NCBI GenBank assembly: GCA_965240325.2
Contig: OZ251241.1
Coordinates: forward strand, 1,302,001-1,366,000
Reading direction: 5' to 3'
DNA: 64,000 bases
DNA from: Rebecca billardiae RCC1528
Taxonomy: Eukaryota > Haptophyta
A program made the position numbers and the translations under genes. A model generated the notes under the pieces. It searched no databases and had not been told where the DNA came from. It saw only the letters and a program-made list of their open reading frames with translations. Below are positions 1-11,140 of this stretch, one piece after another (within the stretch, counting starts at the first letter, position 1; every line of letters starts with the position of its first letter).

Positions 1-1598
1 GCACGTCCACGCGCACCACCTTGACGACCTCGGGCAGGACTGCGTTGGCCAGCAGGATGTAGAACGCCTGGGAGATGGCGCCGCCGTCCTCGTGCCACTC
101 GCGGAGGCCGCCGGTGATCGCGCCGACGATGAGCACGAGGAGCGACTGGTTGATGATGTACGCCCACGTCAGCTTGAAGTACACCGACTCCTCGTACTGC
201 CGCCCGGCACGGCGGCGCGCGTGGCGGCGGCGGCGGCGGCGGCGGCGCGCGGGCGGGCGGGCGCGGCGCGGCTCAGTCTGGCGAGTGCGCCGCGCGCTCG
301 CCGGCCGATGGGGCGGCGGTGCGGTGCCGCGGCGGCGCGGCGCGGGCGGCGCGGCGACTCACCTCCGTCCGCGTGTCGCGCCGCTCGATGTCCGTCAGCC
401 GGATCACCGCGTACTTGAGCACCGCGTTCACGGCCGTCACGGCGCCCGCGGCCGCGGCCGAGACGGCGCGCGCCGTGTTGAGTCGCTCGTCGCCCTCGAA
501 CCGAGTGACCTGCTGGTCCTTGATGAGGTTGAAGCCGATGAGCGCGCCCGCCGAGGCGGCGATCAGCGCGAGGGAGAACACGGTCGTCCGCACCGAGAGC
601 TTGCGCACCTGCTCCGGCCCCACCTCCAGGTTCTCCCAGTACACGTCGGACGGCTCGGGCGCGGGGCCGACCTTGAGACGATACCGGTCGAGGTAGCGCG
701 GCCGGCTGCGCGTGACGCCGCAGCCCTCGAAGAGCTCCTCGTACCACTCGAGCGAGTGCGCGCGGAGGCAGGCGCGCCGCCCCGCCTCGGTCTCGAAGAT
801 CAGGAACGCCGCGCCCGTCGGGTGCAGCGCCTCCGACTGCACGCGCCGCATCTCCGCCTCGTACCGAACCATCTCCGCCTCGAGCTCGGCCGCCTTGCGC
901 TCCTCCGCCGCGCGCGCCTCGGTCGAGCGCGCGGAGTACGCGCCGTTGGCGGCGGCGGCGCTCGCGGCGGTGCGCGCGCGCGCGAGCGCGTCGTTCCGCC
1001 GCAGGTCGAGCGCCTTCCACTTGCGCTCGAGCCGGACGAAGTCGCCGCACGCGTAGCCGACGCTCACCATGTGCACCTTGCCAAACTGCTCAAAGAAGCC
1101 GACCAGGTCGGCCTCGGACGAGGCGTGCTCGGGGAGGTCGCGCACCTCGACGGCGTAGTCGCCGGCGGTGATGTACCGCCGGTCCACCTCCTTCGCGACG
1201 GTGCGCTGCAGGTAGCGGATGTGGTACATGAACAGGATGATGATCAGCGTGATCAGGAACCACGGCACGACCTGCGTCCACATGCGCGGGCACTGGCGCG
1301 CGCCGCCGCACAGGTTGGTGCGCCAGCCGATCGTCGTGGCGAGGATGAGGCTGTCGCTCTCCTCCTTCGGCGTGCGCATGTTCTGCGCGAGCGCCGGGAT
1401 CGCGATCAGGAAGAGCAGCGTGAAGACGCCGATCGAGAGCCGGATCGTGCGGAAGAAGAGCTCGACGCCGACGCCGCCGCGGCCAAGCTGCTTGAGCGGG
1501 CCGTGCAGGGGCAGCGGCTGGCCCGCCTCGTCCTTGAACCCCTCCTTCTCCTTCGCGCGCTGCCGCGCGGCCGCCAGGCTCGGACGCTCGGTGCTCAT
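1..1598 (-). CDS. OSCA/TMEM63-anoctamin superfamily channel, 3' part outside window
   Basis: Two exons are visible: 1598-363 and 196-1. The intron 362-197 has a GTGAGT donor and a CAG acceptor and is phase 0. The start is the first ATG (1598). Membrane spans lie near residues 54-73 and 107-126. An RRM-like cytosolic domain follows at about 145-345, containing AVEVRDLPEH, an AFLIFETEAG strand and the stretch PSDVYWENLEV, which resembles the OSCA/TMEM63 cytosolic domain. A third span lies near 350-375. After it comes LTDIERRDTRTE, joined across the intron to YEESVYFKLTWAYIINQ; this resembles the anoctamin signature around the (E/D)xxRTxTE segment. Known families of this fold are mechanosensitive cation channels or lipid scramblases. 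Which activity applies cannot be told from the visible half. The pore region is beyond base 1. The superfamily is fairly sure, the exact family is not. Confidence 0.75.
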
Positions 1599-2185
1599 CG
1601 CGCGCGCCCGCTTGGGGACCAACCACCACAGATGGGCGGCGCCGCGGCGGTTCAGCCTCTCCTTTGGTGTTTTTGTGCAGCTGCCGGCCTGCCTGCCGCC
1701 CCAGGCCGGGGCGGCGGCGGGCGGCTGCGCGGCGCTTGTGATTGCCGCGAATGTTCACTTTGCTTTACAGTAGCTAGTGAACCCGGGTACGATGCGAATG
1801 TACAAGTCCGACGTGGTGGCTGGGCGGTACAGGCGGCGCCGCTCGGGCTGACGCGGCGACGCCGGACGGGCCCCCGCCAGGCGTCGATGCGTCGACGCCT
1901 CGGCACGCATCGTGCCTGGTGGGGCCATCGCACCATGTGCCATGCAGCGTGCGCAGCGGTCTCCACCGCTGCAGACGCGGTATTCTCCGGGTAGCAGCCA
2001 CCGTCAACACGTCGGCTGCGGACGCCCCGAGGCGGTGCGGCGCTGTGCCAGAGGCCTCCGCGTGAATTGAGTCAAGGGAAGCGTGATTCAGGCTGACTGC
2101 GCGGCGCACGGGCTGCCGCCGAGCTGCGCGGTCCGAGGCACGAGGGACGGCGCAGCGAGGGGACAGGACGCGGGCCTGGAGAGCG
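1599..2185. other. Intergenic, 5' of the channel gene and 3' of the thioredoxin gene
   Basis: This holds the presumed promoter of the channel gene at 1599-1800 and the 3' flank of the thioredoxin gene. Base composition is a little less GC-rich near 1740-1800. I see no conserved frame, repeat or clear core-promoter element. Confidence 0.5.
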
Positions 2186-2845
2186 TCAGCCCGTCTTCTT
2201 CACGCTTTCGTGCAACGCGTCGCGCAGCCTCTCGACCGTGCCCTCGCCGCCGCCGCGCAGCTCGGCCACGGGCTTTGCCCGGCCGCCCGTGAGAACGTGG
2301 AAGGTGGGCAGCACGAGCACGCCGCACGCCGATTGCAGGTCGGGGTGCGCGTCGACGTCGACGAGGGCGAAGAGGTGCTCTGCCTCGGCGGCGGCGAGCT
2401 CGGCCACCTGCGGCTTGATGCGCTGGCACGGGCCGCACCACGGCGCGGTGAAGTCGAGGACGAGCGCGCAGCCGCGCGCGGCCGACACCTGCTGTGCGGC
2501 CGCGAGCTCCTCGGGCGACGTGAGCTCGAGCAGCGCGCCCTTGCGCGCGTCAAGCGCGGCGGTCAATCTCGCGACGCACGCCTCGTCTGGTGCCGCGCTG
2601 TGCCCGTTGCCCCCCGCCGCGCCAGCGGAGCGCGCGAGCTTGCTCGGCGCCGCCGCCTTGCCGCTGCCGCGCAGCACGCTCAGCACGTTCTCGTCGAGCC
2701 ACGCGACGATCGGCTTCACCGCGGCGGTGATGCGTACGCGCACGGCCTCGGGGAGGGCCTCCCATAGCGGGCGCAGCGCCCAGAGCAGGATGGGCAGCAC
2801 CGCCGTCACGGGCACGCAGAAGGGGCCTATGCAGATGAGCGGCAT
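2186..2845 (-). CDS. Membrane-anchored thioredoxin-domain protein
   Basis: A single exon of 219 codons. The open frame extends upstream to 2971, but the first ATG is at 2845; the upstream part runs into the inserted element at 2950. The N-terminus MPLICIGPFCVPVTAVLPIL is a hydrophobic segment (about residues 1-27), likely a membrane anchor or uncleaved signal. A linker with low-complexity Gly/Ala follows to about residue 100. The thioredoxin fold then covers about 105-215, with the redox site WCGPC at 136-140 and the cis-proline in VLPTF at residue 180. This is an intact dithiol active site, so oxidoreductase activity is expected. The compartment is unknown (ER or plastid membrane are possible). 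It is divergent from the STPGR gene, with a transposon between their promoters. Confidence 0.85.
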   Translation of the reverse strand: MPLICIGPFCVPVTAVLPILLWALRPLWEALPEAVRVRITAAVKPIVAWLDENVLSVLRGSGKAAAPSKLARSAGAAGGNGHSAAPDEACVARLTAALDARKGALLELTSPEELAAAQQVSAARGCALVLDFTAPWCGPCQRIKPQVAELAAAEAEHLFALVDVDAHPDLQSACGVLVLPTFHVLTGGRAKPVAELRGGGEGTVERLRDALHESVKKTG

Positions 2846-2949
2846 CGCCAGCGCCTCAGTGCAGGCGCTTTGCTTGCTGAGATCCGCAGGCACCGCGACA
2901 CTGCCACTGGTACCGCCCTTGCTGCTGGCAAGGGTGGTCTTGCTGCGGT

Positions 2950-4079
2950 CAAGGGCGGTAAGGGCTGTCAACTCCCAGTGGCGCCGAGTGGCGGAGGTTG
3001 GTTGCCCCTCAACTCGTGCGGCCTCGCGGCGCAGCGGCTAAGTCTCCTGGGGCGCCGCCCAGGAGGGCGCGTGGGGTGCGCACGCCGCGTGCTCCTGCGG
3101 CCGCGGCAGCGGCCGCGGACACGGCGCGCGTGGTTGGTCGCATGCTAGACAGTATGTAGTACCCTCCCACGCCGCGCGCCGTGCTCGCCGGTGCCCTCGC
3201 CGTGCCTCAGGCCAGCCGCGCACGCGCGCCGCACCAATGGCCAGCCGTGGCCACGCGCCAGCCGCCGGCGCGCGCGCGGTGCGCGGTGCGGTCGGCGCGG
3301 GTCGGGCGCGCGCCCGGGGCGAGGCTTGTGTATGTTGGGCGCGCGTCATGCCGCCTCGCGCCGCCGCGCTGGAGCCCGCATGGGTCGGCGCGCACGCGTT
3401 CTCATGCTGTCGAGTGTGCATTGCCATGTTTGAAAATGCTCATGTTGAGACGATCATGGGAAGGCAGCGACGCGTGATAGACAAGCGCAGACCACTGATA
3501 TGAGCACGACTAGCATCATACTATGGCACGCGAGCCCCCAAGTGCTCGCGTTCCTCGCACTCAGTGCGCTCACAGCCGCTTGTCCAAGCTCATTTCTGAT
3601 GGCCGAGGAATGCTCGACGAGCACCCTTCAGCAGCCGCGTGGAACGTGATCAAGCTCGTGTGCGGCGGCGCGAGGCGGCATGACGCGCGCCCATCATACA
3701 CAAGCCTCGCCCCGGGCGCGCGCCCGACCCGCGCCGACCGCACCGCGCACCGCGCGCGCGCCGGCGGCTGGCGCGTGGCCACGGCTGGCCATTGGTGCGG
3801 CGCGCGTGCGCGGCTGGCCTGAGGCACGGCGAGGGCACCGGCGAGCACGGCGCGCGGCGTGGGAGGGTACTACATACTGTCTAGCATGCGACCAACCACG
3901 CGCGCCGTGTCCGCGGCCGCTGCCGCGGCCGCAGGAGCCCGCGGCGTGCGCACCCCACGCGCCCTCCTGGGCGGCGCCCCAGGAGACTTAGCCGCTGCGC
4001 CGCGAGGCCGCACGAGTTGAGGGGCACGGAACCTCCGCCACTCGGCGCCACTGGGAGTTGACAGCCCTTACCGCCCTTG
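2950..4079. mobile_element. Foldback DNA transposon with 418-bp arms and target duplication
   Basis: Left arm 2950-3367 and right arm 3662-4079 are inverted copies of equal length (418 bp). They are almost identical; I found only a few mismatches, for example near 2999-3005 and 3090. The spacer is 3368-3661. The 7-mer CTGCGGT lies directly outside both arms (2943-2949 and 4080-4086), as a target-site duplication should; it extends to an 11-bp direct repeat if the terminal CTTG is counted. No transposase is encoded, so it is a non-autonomous foldback element. It sits between the divergent thioredoxin and STPGR starts, so each gene now has the same arm sequence upstream, in mirror orientation. 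Confidence 0.85.
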
Positions 4080-4274
4080 CTGCGGTGGTGCCTTTCGCCT
4101 CGCCCGCCGCCGGCCGGGAGTCCACGCCGGATTTTTGGGGGTCCGGCTCCGCAAAGAAGGTGCAGGACAACGGACTGACGGGTTGTCGCACGCGGGTTCC
4201 GGGCGCGAAAAAACAGCCGCTTCCAAAAAAGTCGTTTCAAGGCGCAGTCTCCGATACTTGTCTTGCCGCCGTCG

Positions 4275-7200
4275 ATGGCGTCGCAGGACGACGGCGCCGA
4301 GCCGCCCGTGGCGGCGGCGGCGCCCGCAGCCACGGAGTCGGCTGCTGGCACTGCCGAGGCGAGTGCAGCCGATGCACAGCCCCCGGACGCGACTGGCGGC
4401 ACCAAGCCCACGCGCACGAAAAGCACGCCCAAGAAGGCGGCCGCGGGCGCGGGCGCGCCGGCCGCCGAAGCGACCACCACCGTCCTGCTTACCAGCTCGA
4501 AGGCGAGCGAAGCGTCGCTCGCCGCCGTGCAGGCGTGCATCGACGAGGGCGAGCTCGATGCTCGCACCGCCGAGGTCGCCGCGCGCAACGGCATCATCCT
4601 CGAGCAGCTCCAGCCCAAGGAGCTCGACGACTTCCTCGCCGGCGGCTCGCGCTTCAAGGCGGGCGAGCTCGAGGCGCACGCCAAGCTGCGCTGGGAGGCG
4701 TACGAGGAGCGGCGCAGGGCGAAGGTGGAGCTGCTCGCGGCCGGTCTCGACGCGCTCCCCGCCGCCGCGCCTGCCGCCGAGGCCGACGCCGAGGCCGGCG
4801 GCGAGAAGGCCGAGGGCAGCACGGCCAAGCTGTCCACCATGATACTGATTGCTCAGGCGCGCGCCGCCAAGTCCGCGGCCGCGGCGGCGCGGTACAACGA
4901 GCAGGTGGAGCTGGCGCGGCTGAAGCAGGAGGCGGCGCGCGCCGCGATGCTCGCGCAGCAGGAGGAGGAGGCGCGGAGGCAGGTGTGTGCGCGCGCGCGT
5001 GCACGGGCCACGGGGCTGCGCTTGTCACCGCCGCGTGCGCGCCCGCTCGCCCGCCCGCCGACGCCGCCCGCCGCCCGACCCTCTCGCGCGCGCTGGCTGG
5101 TGGCGGTGCCCCCCTTGCCCTGCCCTGCCCCGCCCTACCGCCCTACCGCAGGAGGAGGCCAAGGCGGAGGCGGAGCGCGAGCGCACGAAGCGGCTGCAGA
5201 CACAGAAGGAGCGGGAGCAGCAGCGCGCGGCCGAGGCGGCCGCCAAGCTCGAGGCCGACCGCGCGGCGGCGAAGGCGCTCGCTGACCAGCTCGACCGCAC
5301 GCTGGAGGAGCGTGCTGCCGCGGTCGAGCGCGCGCGCGCGGAGGAGCAGGCGGAGCGCCGGCGGAAGGGGCAGGAGGTCGAGGCGAAGATCGAGGCGGCG
5401 AAGCGTCTCAAGGCGCAGAAGCTCGCCGAGACGTGGGCGCGCGGCGACCAGTCCAAGCGAACCTTCGACGAGAAGATCGCAGCGCAGCAGAAGGCCGTGC
5501 AGCGCTTTGTGCAGGTGCGTGTGTGTGGGTGCGTGTGTGTGGGTGGGTGCGTGTGTGTGTGTGGGTGCGTGTGTGTGGGTGGGTGCGTGTGTGCGTGGGT
5601 GCGTGTGTGCGTGTGCGCGCGCGTGTGTGCGTGTGCGCGCGCGCGTGTGTGTGCGCGCGCCCGCCCCTGCTGCCGCGCACCCACCTGCTGTGTGCGCCTG
5701 TGGTGGAGGCAGCAGCAGCTGCTGCGCTGTGCACCGCCCTGCTCGTTGGCGCGTGTCACGCGCGCGCGGGCGCTCTGAACGCAGCTGTGTGTGTGCGCGC
5801 GCCGTGTGTGCGCCGTGCCGATGGGTGGCGGGTGCGCGGTGGGTGGGGGCAAAGGGGCGGCGGGGTGCCGGGCCCGCGCCCGCGCCATGCGGGCCGCGCC
5901 GCCATCGGCCACCACGGGCGCGCGGCGCGGAGGCCGCGCGCTCACGCCCGCCGCTGTGCCGCGCGCCCGCGCTGCCCCCGCGCCCCGCTCCCCGCTCGAC
6001 GCCCGCGGCGCGGCGGCGCGCGCAGGAGCACCAGGCGCGCAGGCTGGAGCGAGACGACAAACAGAAGGCGCACAACGCGGACAACACGGCGGACAAGGAC
6101 CAGCGCCTCGCCGAGGTGGTCGCGCGGCTGCAGGCGGCGGAGCAGCGCACCCGGCGCGCGGAGCTCGAGCGGCAGCAGCGCTCGGAGGCCGCCGCCGCGG
6201 GCAAGTCCGAGTCGGAGGCCGCGCGCAGGCACAAGCTGGACGAGGCAGAGAAGGCGTTTAGCGAGCAGATGCGGCGGAGGGTCGACGCGCAGCGCGCGGC
6301 CGAGGAGCGCAAGGCGGCGCACGACGCCGCCACCGAGGCCGAGCGCGCGGAGAAGGCCGTGCGCAAGGAGGTGCGCCTCGCCGCCACCGAGGACCGGCAG
6401 CAGACGGCCGCGCGCCGCCGCGAGTTCGAGAAGGGCCGCGTGAAGGAGCGCATCCGCGCGGAGGAGGCGCGGCTCGACGAGCAGAGGCGCGTGCAGGCGC
6501 AGATGGCGGAGCAGCGGAGGCGGCAGCGCTCGGAGGAGCTGCGCCACGCCGAGCGGCGCAAGCAGCCGCCGCCCGGCCCGGGCCCGGCCGACGTGGACAA
6601 CCGCTTCTTCTCCCTCGGCGCCTCCACCTACTCCACCACCGGGCTGCGGCCCAAGGCGAACGGGCCGGCGTACTCGATCGGCATCCGCAAGGAGGCGCTC
6701 AGCGCCACGCCCTCGATCGCGCCGGGGCCGCAGCGGTACAGCCCGCAGTACGAGCTGCTGGAGAAGAAGCCGCAGGTCAGCTTCGGCCGCAAGTTCACCA
6801 CGCCCTCCTCGCAGAACCCCGCCGAGACGCCCGGGCCCGCGGATGTGCGCGCGCCGCGCACGCGCTCGATGCGTGCGCGATGCGTGCGCGATGCGTGCGC
6901 GCGCGCGCGCGCGATGGCGCGCGGATGTGCGCCCGCACGCGGATATGCGCCGCGCGGCCGCTCACCTGCCCTCGCCGCCCCGACGCCACTCGCCACCGCC
7001 CGCCGCGCAGTACGCGCCGAGCACGTGGTCGCTCGAGCACACGAAGATGCGCCGCTCGCCCGTCGCCGTGTTTGACGACGCGCTCGAGGCGCAGCGCCGG
7101 TCCGCGCCCGTGCTCGGCTCCAAGCTGGGCACGCGCTGGAAGGACCCGCTGCACCACAAGCACGAGTTCACAGGGCCGCAGGTGCCGGGGCCGGGGAGCT

Positions 7201-7361
7201 ACGACGTCACGCGCTGGCGCACCGACCACACGCCCGCCTACTCCTTCGGCGGCAAGGGCGTGCGCACCAAGGCGGACGTGGCGAAGCGCGCCGAGCGCGC
7301 GCCCGGCCCCGCCGACTACAACCCGTCGCTCAAGTTTGTCTCGACCGGGCTGTCCTTTTGA
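4275..7361 (+). CDS. Coiled-coil protein with SHIPPO/STPGR repeats, probably ciliary
   Basis: Four exons, 4275-4982, 5152-5514, 6026-6844 and 7011-7361, all phase 0, give about 746 residues. The ATG at 4275 is the first in frame. Residues 1-75 are Ala/Pro/Thr-rich. About 100-560 is a Glu/Arg/Lys/Ala-rich helix or coiled coil. The C-terminus carries sperm-tail Pro-Gly-rich motifs: PGPADV, APGPQRY, PGPADY (formed exactly across the last splice junction), VPGPGSY and APGPADY. Such repeats mark microtubule-associated proteins of flagellar axonemes. The in-frame motif rebuilt across 6844/7011 supports the splice model. Intron 2 contains a GT/GC microsatellite. The role in the flagellum is inferred from the family. 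Confidence 0.82.
5515..5665 (+). repeat. GT/GC-rich microsatellite at the start of an intron
   Basis: Degenerate (GT)n with GGGTGCGT units fills the first 150 bases of intron 5515-6025, starting at the donor itself. On the other strand it reads as long His/Thr runs that are not genes. Confidence 0.8.
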
Positions 7362-7603
7362 TATGCTGACGAGCAATAGTTCTGCGCTGCCGCCAGTGAC
7401 GATGATATATGATATGACGACGCGAGTGCGCACGCGCGCTGTCTGAGACTGCGCTGCTGCTGATGCCCAATGATGCAGCAGCATCGTCGTCAATGTCATA
7501 TCGTCAGCATCTTAGTTAGGAGCTTATTGGCAGCAGTAGCCGTCGCGCCGGCAAAGTAGTAGTCCCGGGGCTCGGCCGGCGACTCTATATGCTGATGAAG
7601 ATG

Positions 7604-7639
<36 letters not shown>

Positions 7640-7673
7640 CACATATATATATCGCATATATATATATATATAT
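7362..7673. repeat. 3' flank of the STPGR gene with an AT microsatellite
   Basis: 7362-7600 is unremarkable 3' flank with several short ATATGA and GATGATG motifs. 7606-7673 is (AT)n interrupted twice by CGC. It directly abuts the next mobile element, which may have used it as target. Confidence 0.7.
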
Positions 7674-9413
7674 CGCTAGTAGAGATAATGTCAGCTGTAT
7701 TGCCGTTTTGGAAAGTGTGGTCAGGTGTATTGCCAAACGCACGTTTTGACTACCGTGGTCAGTTGTATTGCCGTTTTCTATGTTTGGGAATCACGTGACC
7801 GTGTCAATCTTGTTGCCAACGTCGAACACTTGTGTCAGGTGTATTGCCGTGGATGATGGCCCAATACTTTGTCCAGCTGATTGCCGTCGCGTAGTGTTGT
7901 GGGTCAGTTGTGTTGCCGTTTGCGCATCTTTGATTCAGGTTTGTTGCCGCGAAGCCCGCGATCGCCCACGCGCTGATGATGGCGCTGGCGCCCATGCGCC
8001 GCCAGCGTGCGCGGCGTGCCCTTGAGCAGGCCTAGCTGATCCCAGGCCAGAAGAGTGACGTTCAACGACGACGATCTCTGCCGGGGTAGCGCCGTGTTCC
8101 TCGACATCATCAAGCCGAACGACGAGCTGAACCGTGGACCGGAATCTGCACAAACGCTGCCGCATGCGCGCGCAGTGCAACACGCGCGTGCACCTCGGGC
8201 TACTCGCCGTCTACGCGGAGACGGGCGAGAATCCGTCGCGACTTCTATCGAATCGGCGTTGCTCCGTGCTCACTTCGACTCCGGGACCGTCAAGCGCGCA
8301 GTCGATGACATTGCGACGGCAGCGCATGCAGGTGCATGCGTGAAGCAGGGTGAGCGTGTGTTGCTGCGCCCCGATTCGCGGGAGTCGAACGTGCACGACG
8401 GGCGTGTGCTCTTCAACGGCCTCAAGGAGCTTGACCAACGCGACGCGCGTCCCCCTCACTGCCTGCCATCGACTGTCATTCACACCGTGGCGATCAACCA
8501 ACGCGCGTCGCTCTCGCTCGTGCAACACTGCTGGCGCGTGCCTTTTTGCGATTGTCATCACTCCAACAGCAGACTGCCCTGTGGCCAACCGTGTGCAGGT
8601 GGCTGACCGTGCGCCAGTCGCACTCGTCAACGCAGGCTGATTGGCCCGTGGAGGAGGAAGTCCAAGGCGTACTGCCAGCTGGGACACAACGCACCGACCG
8701 GCGGGCGGTGCGCCGCGCGTGCCTCGACGAGCCAACAAGCAGGAGGGGCAGGCGACGCTTCCTGCTGCTGCTGGAACCCGAGTGGCAGGCTTGGCGAGCG
8801 CGGTCGCAGCTTGAGGCGGCGCGTGCAGCGGCATGGGACGCGATGCGGCTCACGTGGCCGCTGAAGTAGCAGCAGTCCCGATGGCGCTGGCGGCCGGCCG
8901 CCGGCGGGCGGCAAGCGCGACGGCGACGGGAAGCGCCGACTGCTACTGGAAGTCAAGATGAGCTACGCAGGCCGCATGATGATGGCATGTCGGTTGGTTG
9001 CAGGCGCGTATCCTGCATGCCGCGCGCAGGCAGTCGCAGCTCTGCACGCACGCGCACACGGGCTGCGCGAGTCTCTTGTCTGAGTGCGAGTCGTGCCCCA
9101 GCCACCAGCTGCTGGCGGCAATACAACTGACACATAGTTATGGAAAGGGCAATATTTCTGAGCAGACTATGTTCAAGCTCGAAAACGGCAATATATTCGT
9201 GAACCAAGTAGTGTGAAAGGGTATCATTGGTTTGAAACCAGTATTTGAGGGGCAATATTGTTGACACACTATCCAAAAGCGGCAATATTATTCTTGACCC
9301 ATACTACTGAAAACGGCAATACAACTGACCACGGTAGTCATAAAGTGCTTTTGGCAATACACCTGACCACACTATCCAACGCGGCAATACAACTGACGTC
9401 GGCTCATGTAGCG
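7674..9413. mobile_element. DNA transposon with multi-copy subterminal repeats
   Basis: About 270 bp at each end are inverted copies of one another; the ends are symmetric about one centre (7690 pairs with 9397, 7758 with 9329). Each end holds about eight degenerate copies of a 15-mer of type GTCAGxTGTATTGCC, spaced about 30-40 bp. Left copies lie near 7690, 7720, 7758, 7803, 7835, 7869, 7903 and 7934; right copies run in reverse from 9383 back to 9116. Weak inverted similarity extends to 7674/9413. Arrays like this are typical transposase-binding regions. I could not define a target duplication because the left flank is a microsatellite. The interior (7960-9115) has only unrecognised frames, so the element is probably non-autonomous. 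Confidence 0.72.
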
Positions 9414-10916
9414 TACTATAGAGAGAGAGAGAGAGAGATCATCACGCGCCATCATCAGCAGCAGCAGTACAGGCAATCGCGGGCAATAAGAAGTCAGAGA
9501 TCTCACGGCTAGCCTCAGTTTCTTAGCCGTTCGGTAGCCCGAGCGCCTACGGAGTCTCAGTTTCTTAGCTAGGTCCGCCCGCCGCGCAGGCGCGGGGGGC
9601 GCAGGAGGGGGGCAGAGCCCCCCGCTGAGTCTTTAGGCCCGGCCGGCGAGGCCGACGAAAATTTTGGGCCTTTTTGGAGCAAATCTGGCATGATGTTGCA
9701 TGGATGCTGCGGTGCACTGGCCAGGAGTCAGTCATCAGGAGAAGTCGGGACTTGGCCTGTACTCGTAGTCGGGCCGCGCGCCGCGTCCCCGACGGGCCGA
9801 CTGCGCCTCGCCCCTCGGCGGACCACTCGTCAGCCGGGACGACGTAGTCCCGGTTTCTTAGTGTGACTATGCGTATAGCGAACCAGCCAATCGCTAGCCT
9901 CAGTTTCTAGGCCAGATCCGCAGATAGCAAGCCCCAGTTTCTTAACGTGACAGCTCCTTATTGCCCGCGATGGCCTGTATATCGTCCGACGACGGCCTGA
10001 TAGTACAGTCCCCTCAACAATTGGTTATTATTACCCTATACTTGTGTAATAATGTGTTTGGCTGTCTATACCAGCTCAGTCACTGTTTGAGGCCCACAGC
10101 AGTGCTGCATGCTATCTGTTACTGCGCACCTATAGCCCTCACAGACAAGGTGGGTATGAGCTGGGCGGGTGTGTGGGCTGAGTCAGTCAGAGAAATTGAG
10201 TGCAGGTGCACAACCGGCTGACAGGTGCTGCGCGGGGGTGCTGGACCACCACGAGGTCGAGGGCAGGCAGGGATGGAAATTCAGCCCCTGCCGCCTGCGA
10301 GCAGGCTGTGGGCTGGCTGGCTGGGAGTGTAGCAGCTGTATAGTGGGCCCTGGCGCTGCAGCTGGATGGCCTTTGATACTGCCTAGCAGCCAGCCTAGCA
10401 GCACAGCCTGGCGTGAGCAGTGCCGGTTTCAGTGCGCAGGGCCACGTCTCTGCGGGTCGTGGTCGGGGAATGGCCACCACGGTGCACCAGATGCACCTAT
10501 AGCCTGCCAGCAGCCCACCTGCTGATTGGGTATGCCCTGTAGCACAGCACACGAGGCTGAAAATCAGCGGCGCGCTGTGCTACAAGCTGGGCTGAAAGGG
10601 GTGTGGGACACCGGGAGCCAGTCGAGAGCCTGTCGGCCACGGTCACGTCCGAGCTGGCCGGCTTCACGTGCTGCCCAGAGGAGTCCTCCAATTGTCACCC
10701 ACCCGGCTGAAGTCATGATGGGTGGGTGCAGCTCGACCGAATGGAGAGTGCTGGGGCCGCCGCAGGTGCCCGTCATGCAAGCCTAGGCGGCCAGGAGAAG
10801 GTGTGATGTGCAGGTGTGCTCTCCATACGGTCGTACGTACTCCGAATTGTTGTGAGAGGACTGTACGACGTATAGTAGTATACTGAATGCGCTACTACTT
10901 ACTACGCTGCTTATTT
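9414..10916. other. Gene-poor stretch with short dispersed motifs
   Basis: A short GA run (9418-9438) comes first. Then a motif close to TAGCCTCAGTTTCTTAGC recurs near 9510, 9548, 9894 and 9925. 10200-10790 is a CAG/CTG-rich stretch with no recognisable frame. No gene is supported. Confidence 0.5.
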
Positions 10917-11140
10917 ATGGCCCGCGGTGCAGGGCGGAGCGCGCAGCGTGGAGCCCGCACCAGCGGGCCCGAACCACGTTTCAAAAAGATCTTTGATCAG
11001 CAAGAAAAAAGGGACGGGGGGCGGCGGAAAAAAAGGGACGGGGGGCGATTTTTAGGGCTGGCGGAGACCGAGTTTCGAGTTTTTGAGATCGCATTGAGAG
11101 GTCTATCAGGCCAAAAAAAACCGCGCCCAGCTGATTCCCT
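10917..11140 (+). repeat. Dispersed repeat, copy A
   Basis: The segment runs from the ATGGCCCGCGGTGCAGGGCG region through the AAAGATCTTTGATCA palindrome and AAAAAAGGGACGGGGG to the GAGACCGAGTTTCGA region. It recurs in inverted orientation at about 36961-37165. The two copies are clearly related but diverged, with an extra tandem block (AAAAAAGGGACGGGGGGCG twice) in copy A. Confidence 0.75.

Noticed and set aside
75-1994. Plus-strand open frame of 639 codons
   Set aside because: Antisense to the channel exons, with Arg runs and no recognisable domain.
2846-2971. Upstream extension of the thioredoxin frame to 2971
   Set aside because: It begins without an ATG and runs into the inserted foldback element; the ATG at 2845 opens a sensible hydrophobic N-terminus.
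2950-4079. Duplicated promoter formed by inverted duplication of host sequence
   Set aside because: The CTGCGGT direct repeats exactly outside both arms fit transposon insertion better.
5515-5945. His/Thr-rich minus-strand frames over the GT microsatellite
   Set aside because: They are translations of a simple repeat inside an intron.
8380-8400. tRNA-like T-arm motif GATTCGCGGGAGTCGAAC
   Set aside because: No matching acceptor, D or anticodon arms at the right distances; I found no tRNA or rRNA gene in the window.
8055-8606. 183-codon frame inside the 7.7-9.4 kb element as a transposase
   Set aside because: No catalytic motif or similarity I can recognise; left as unassigned interior.
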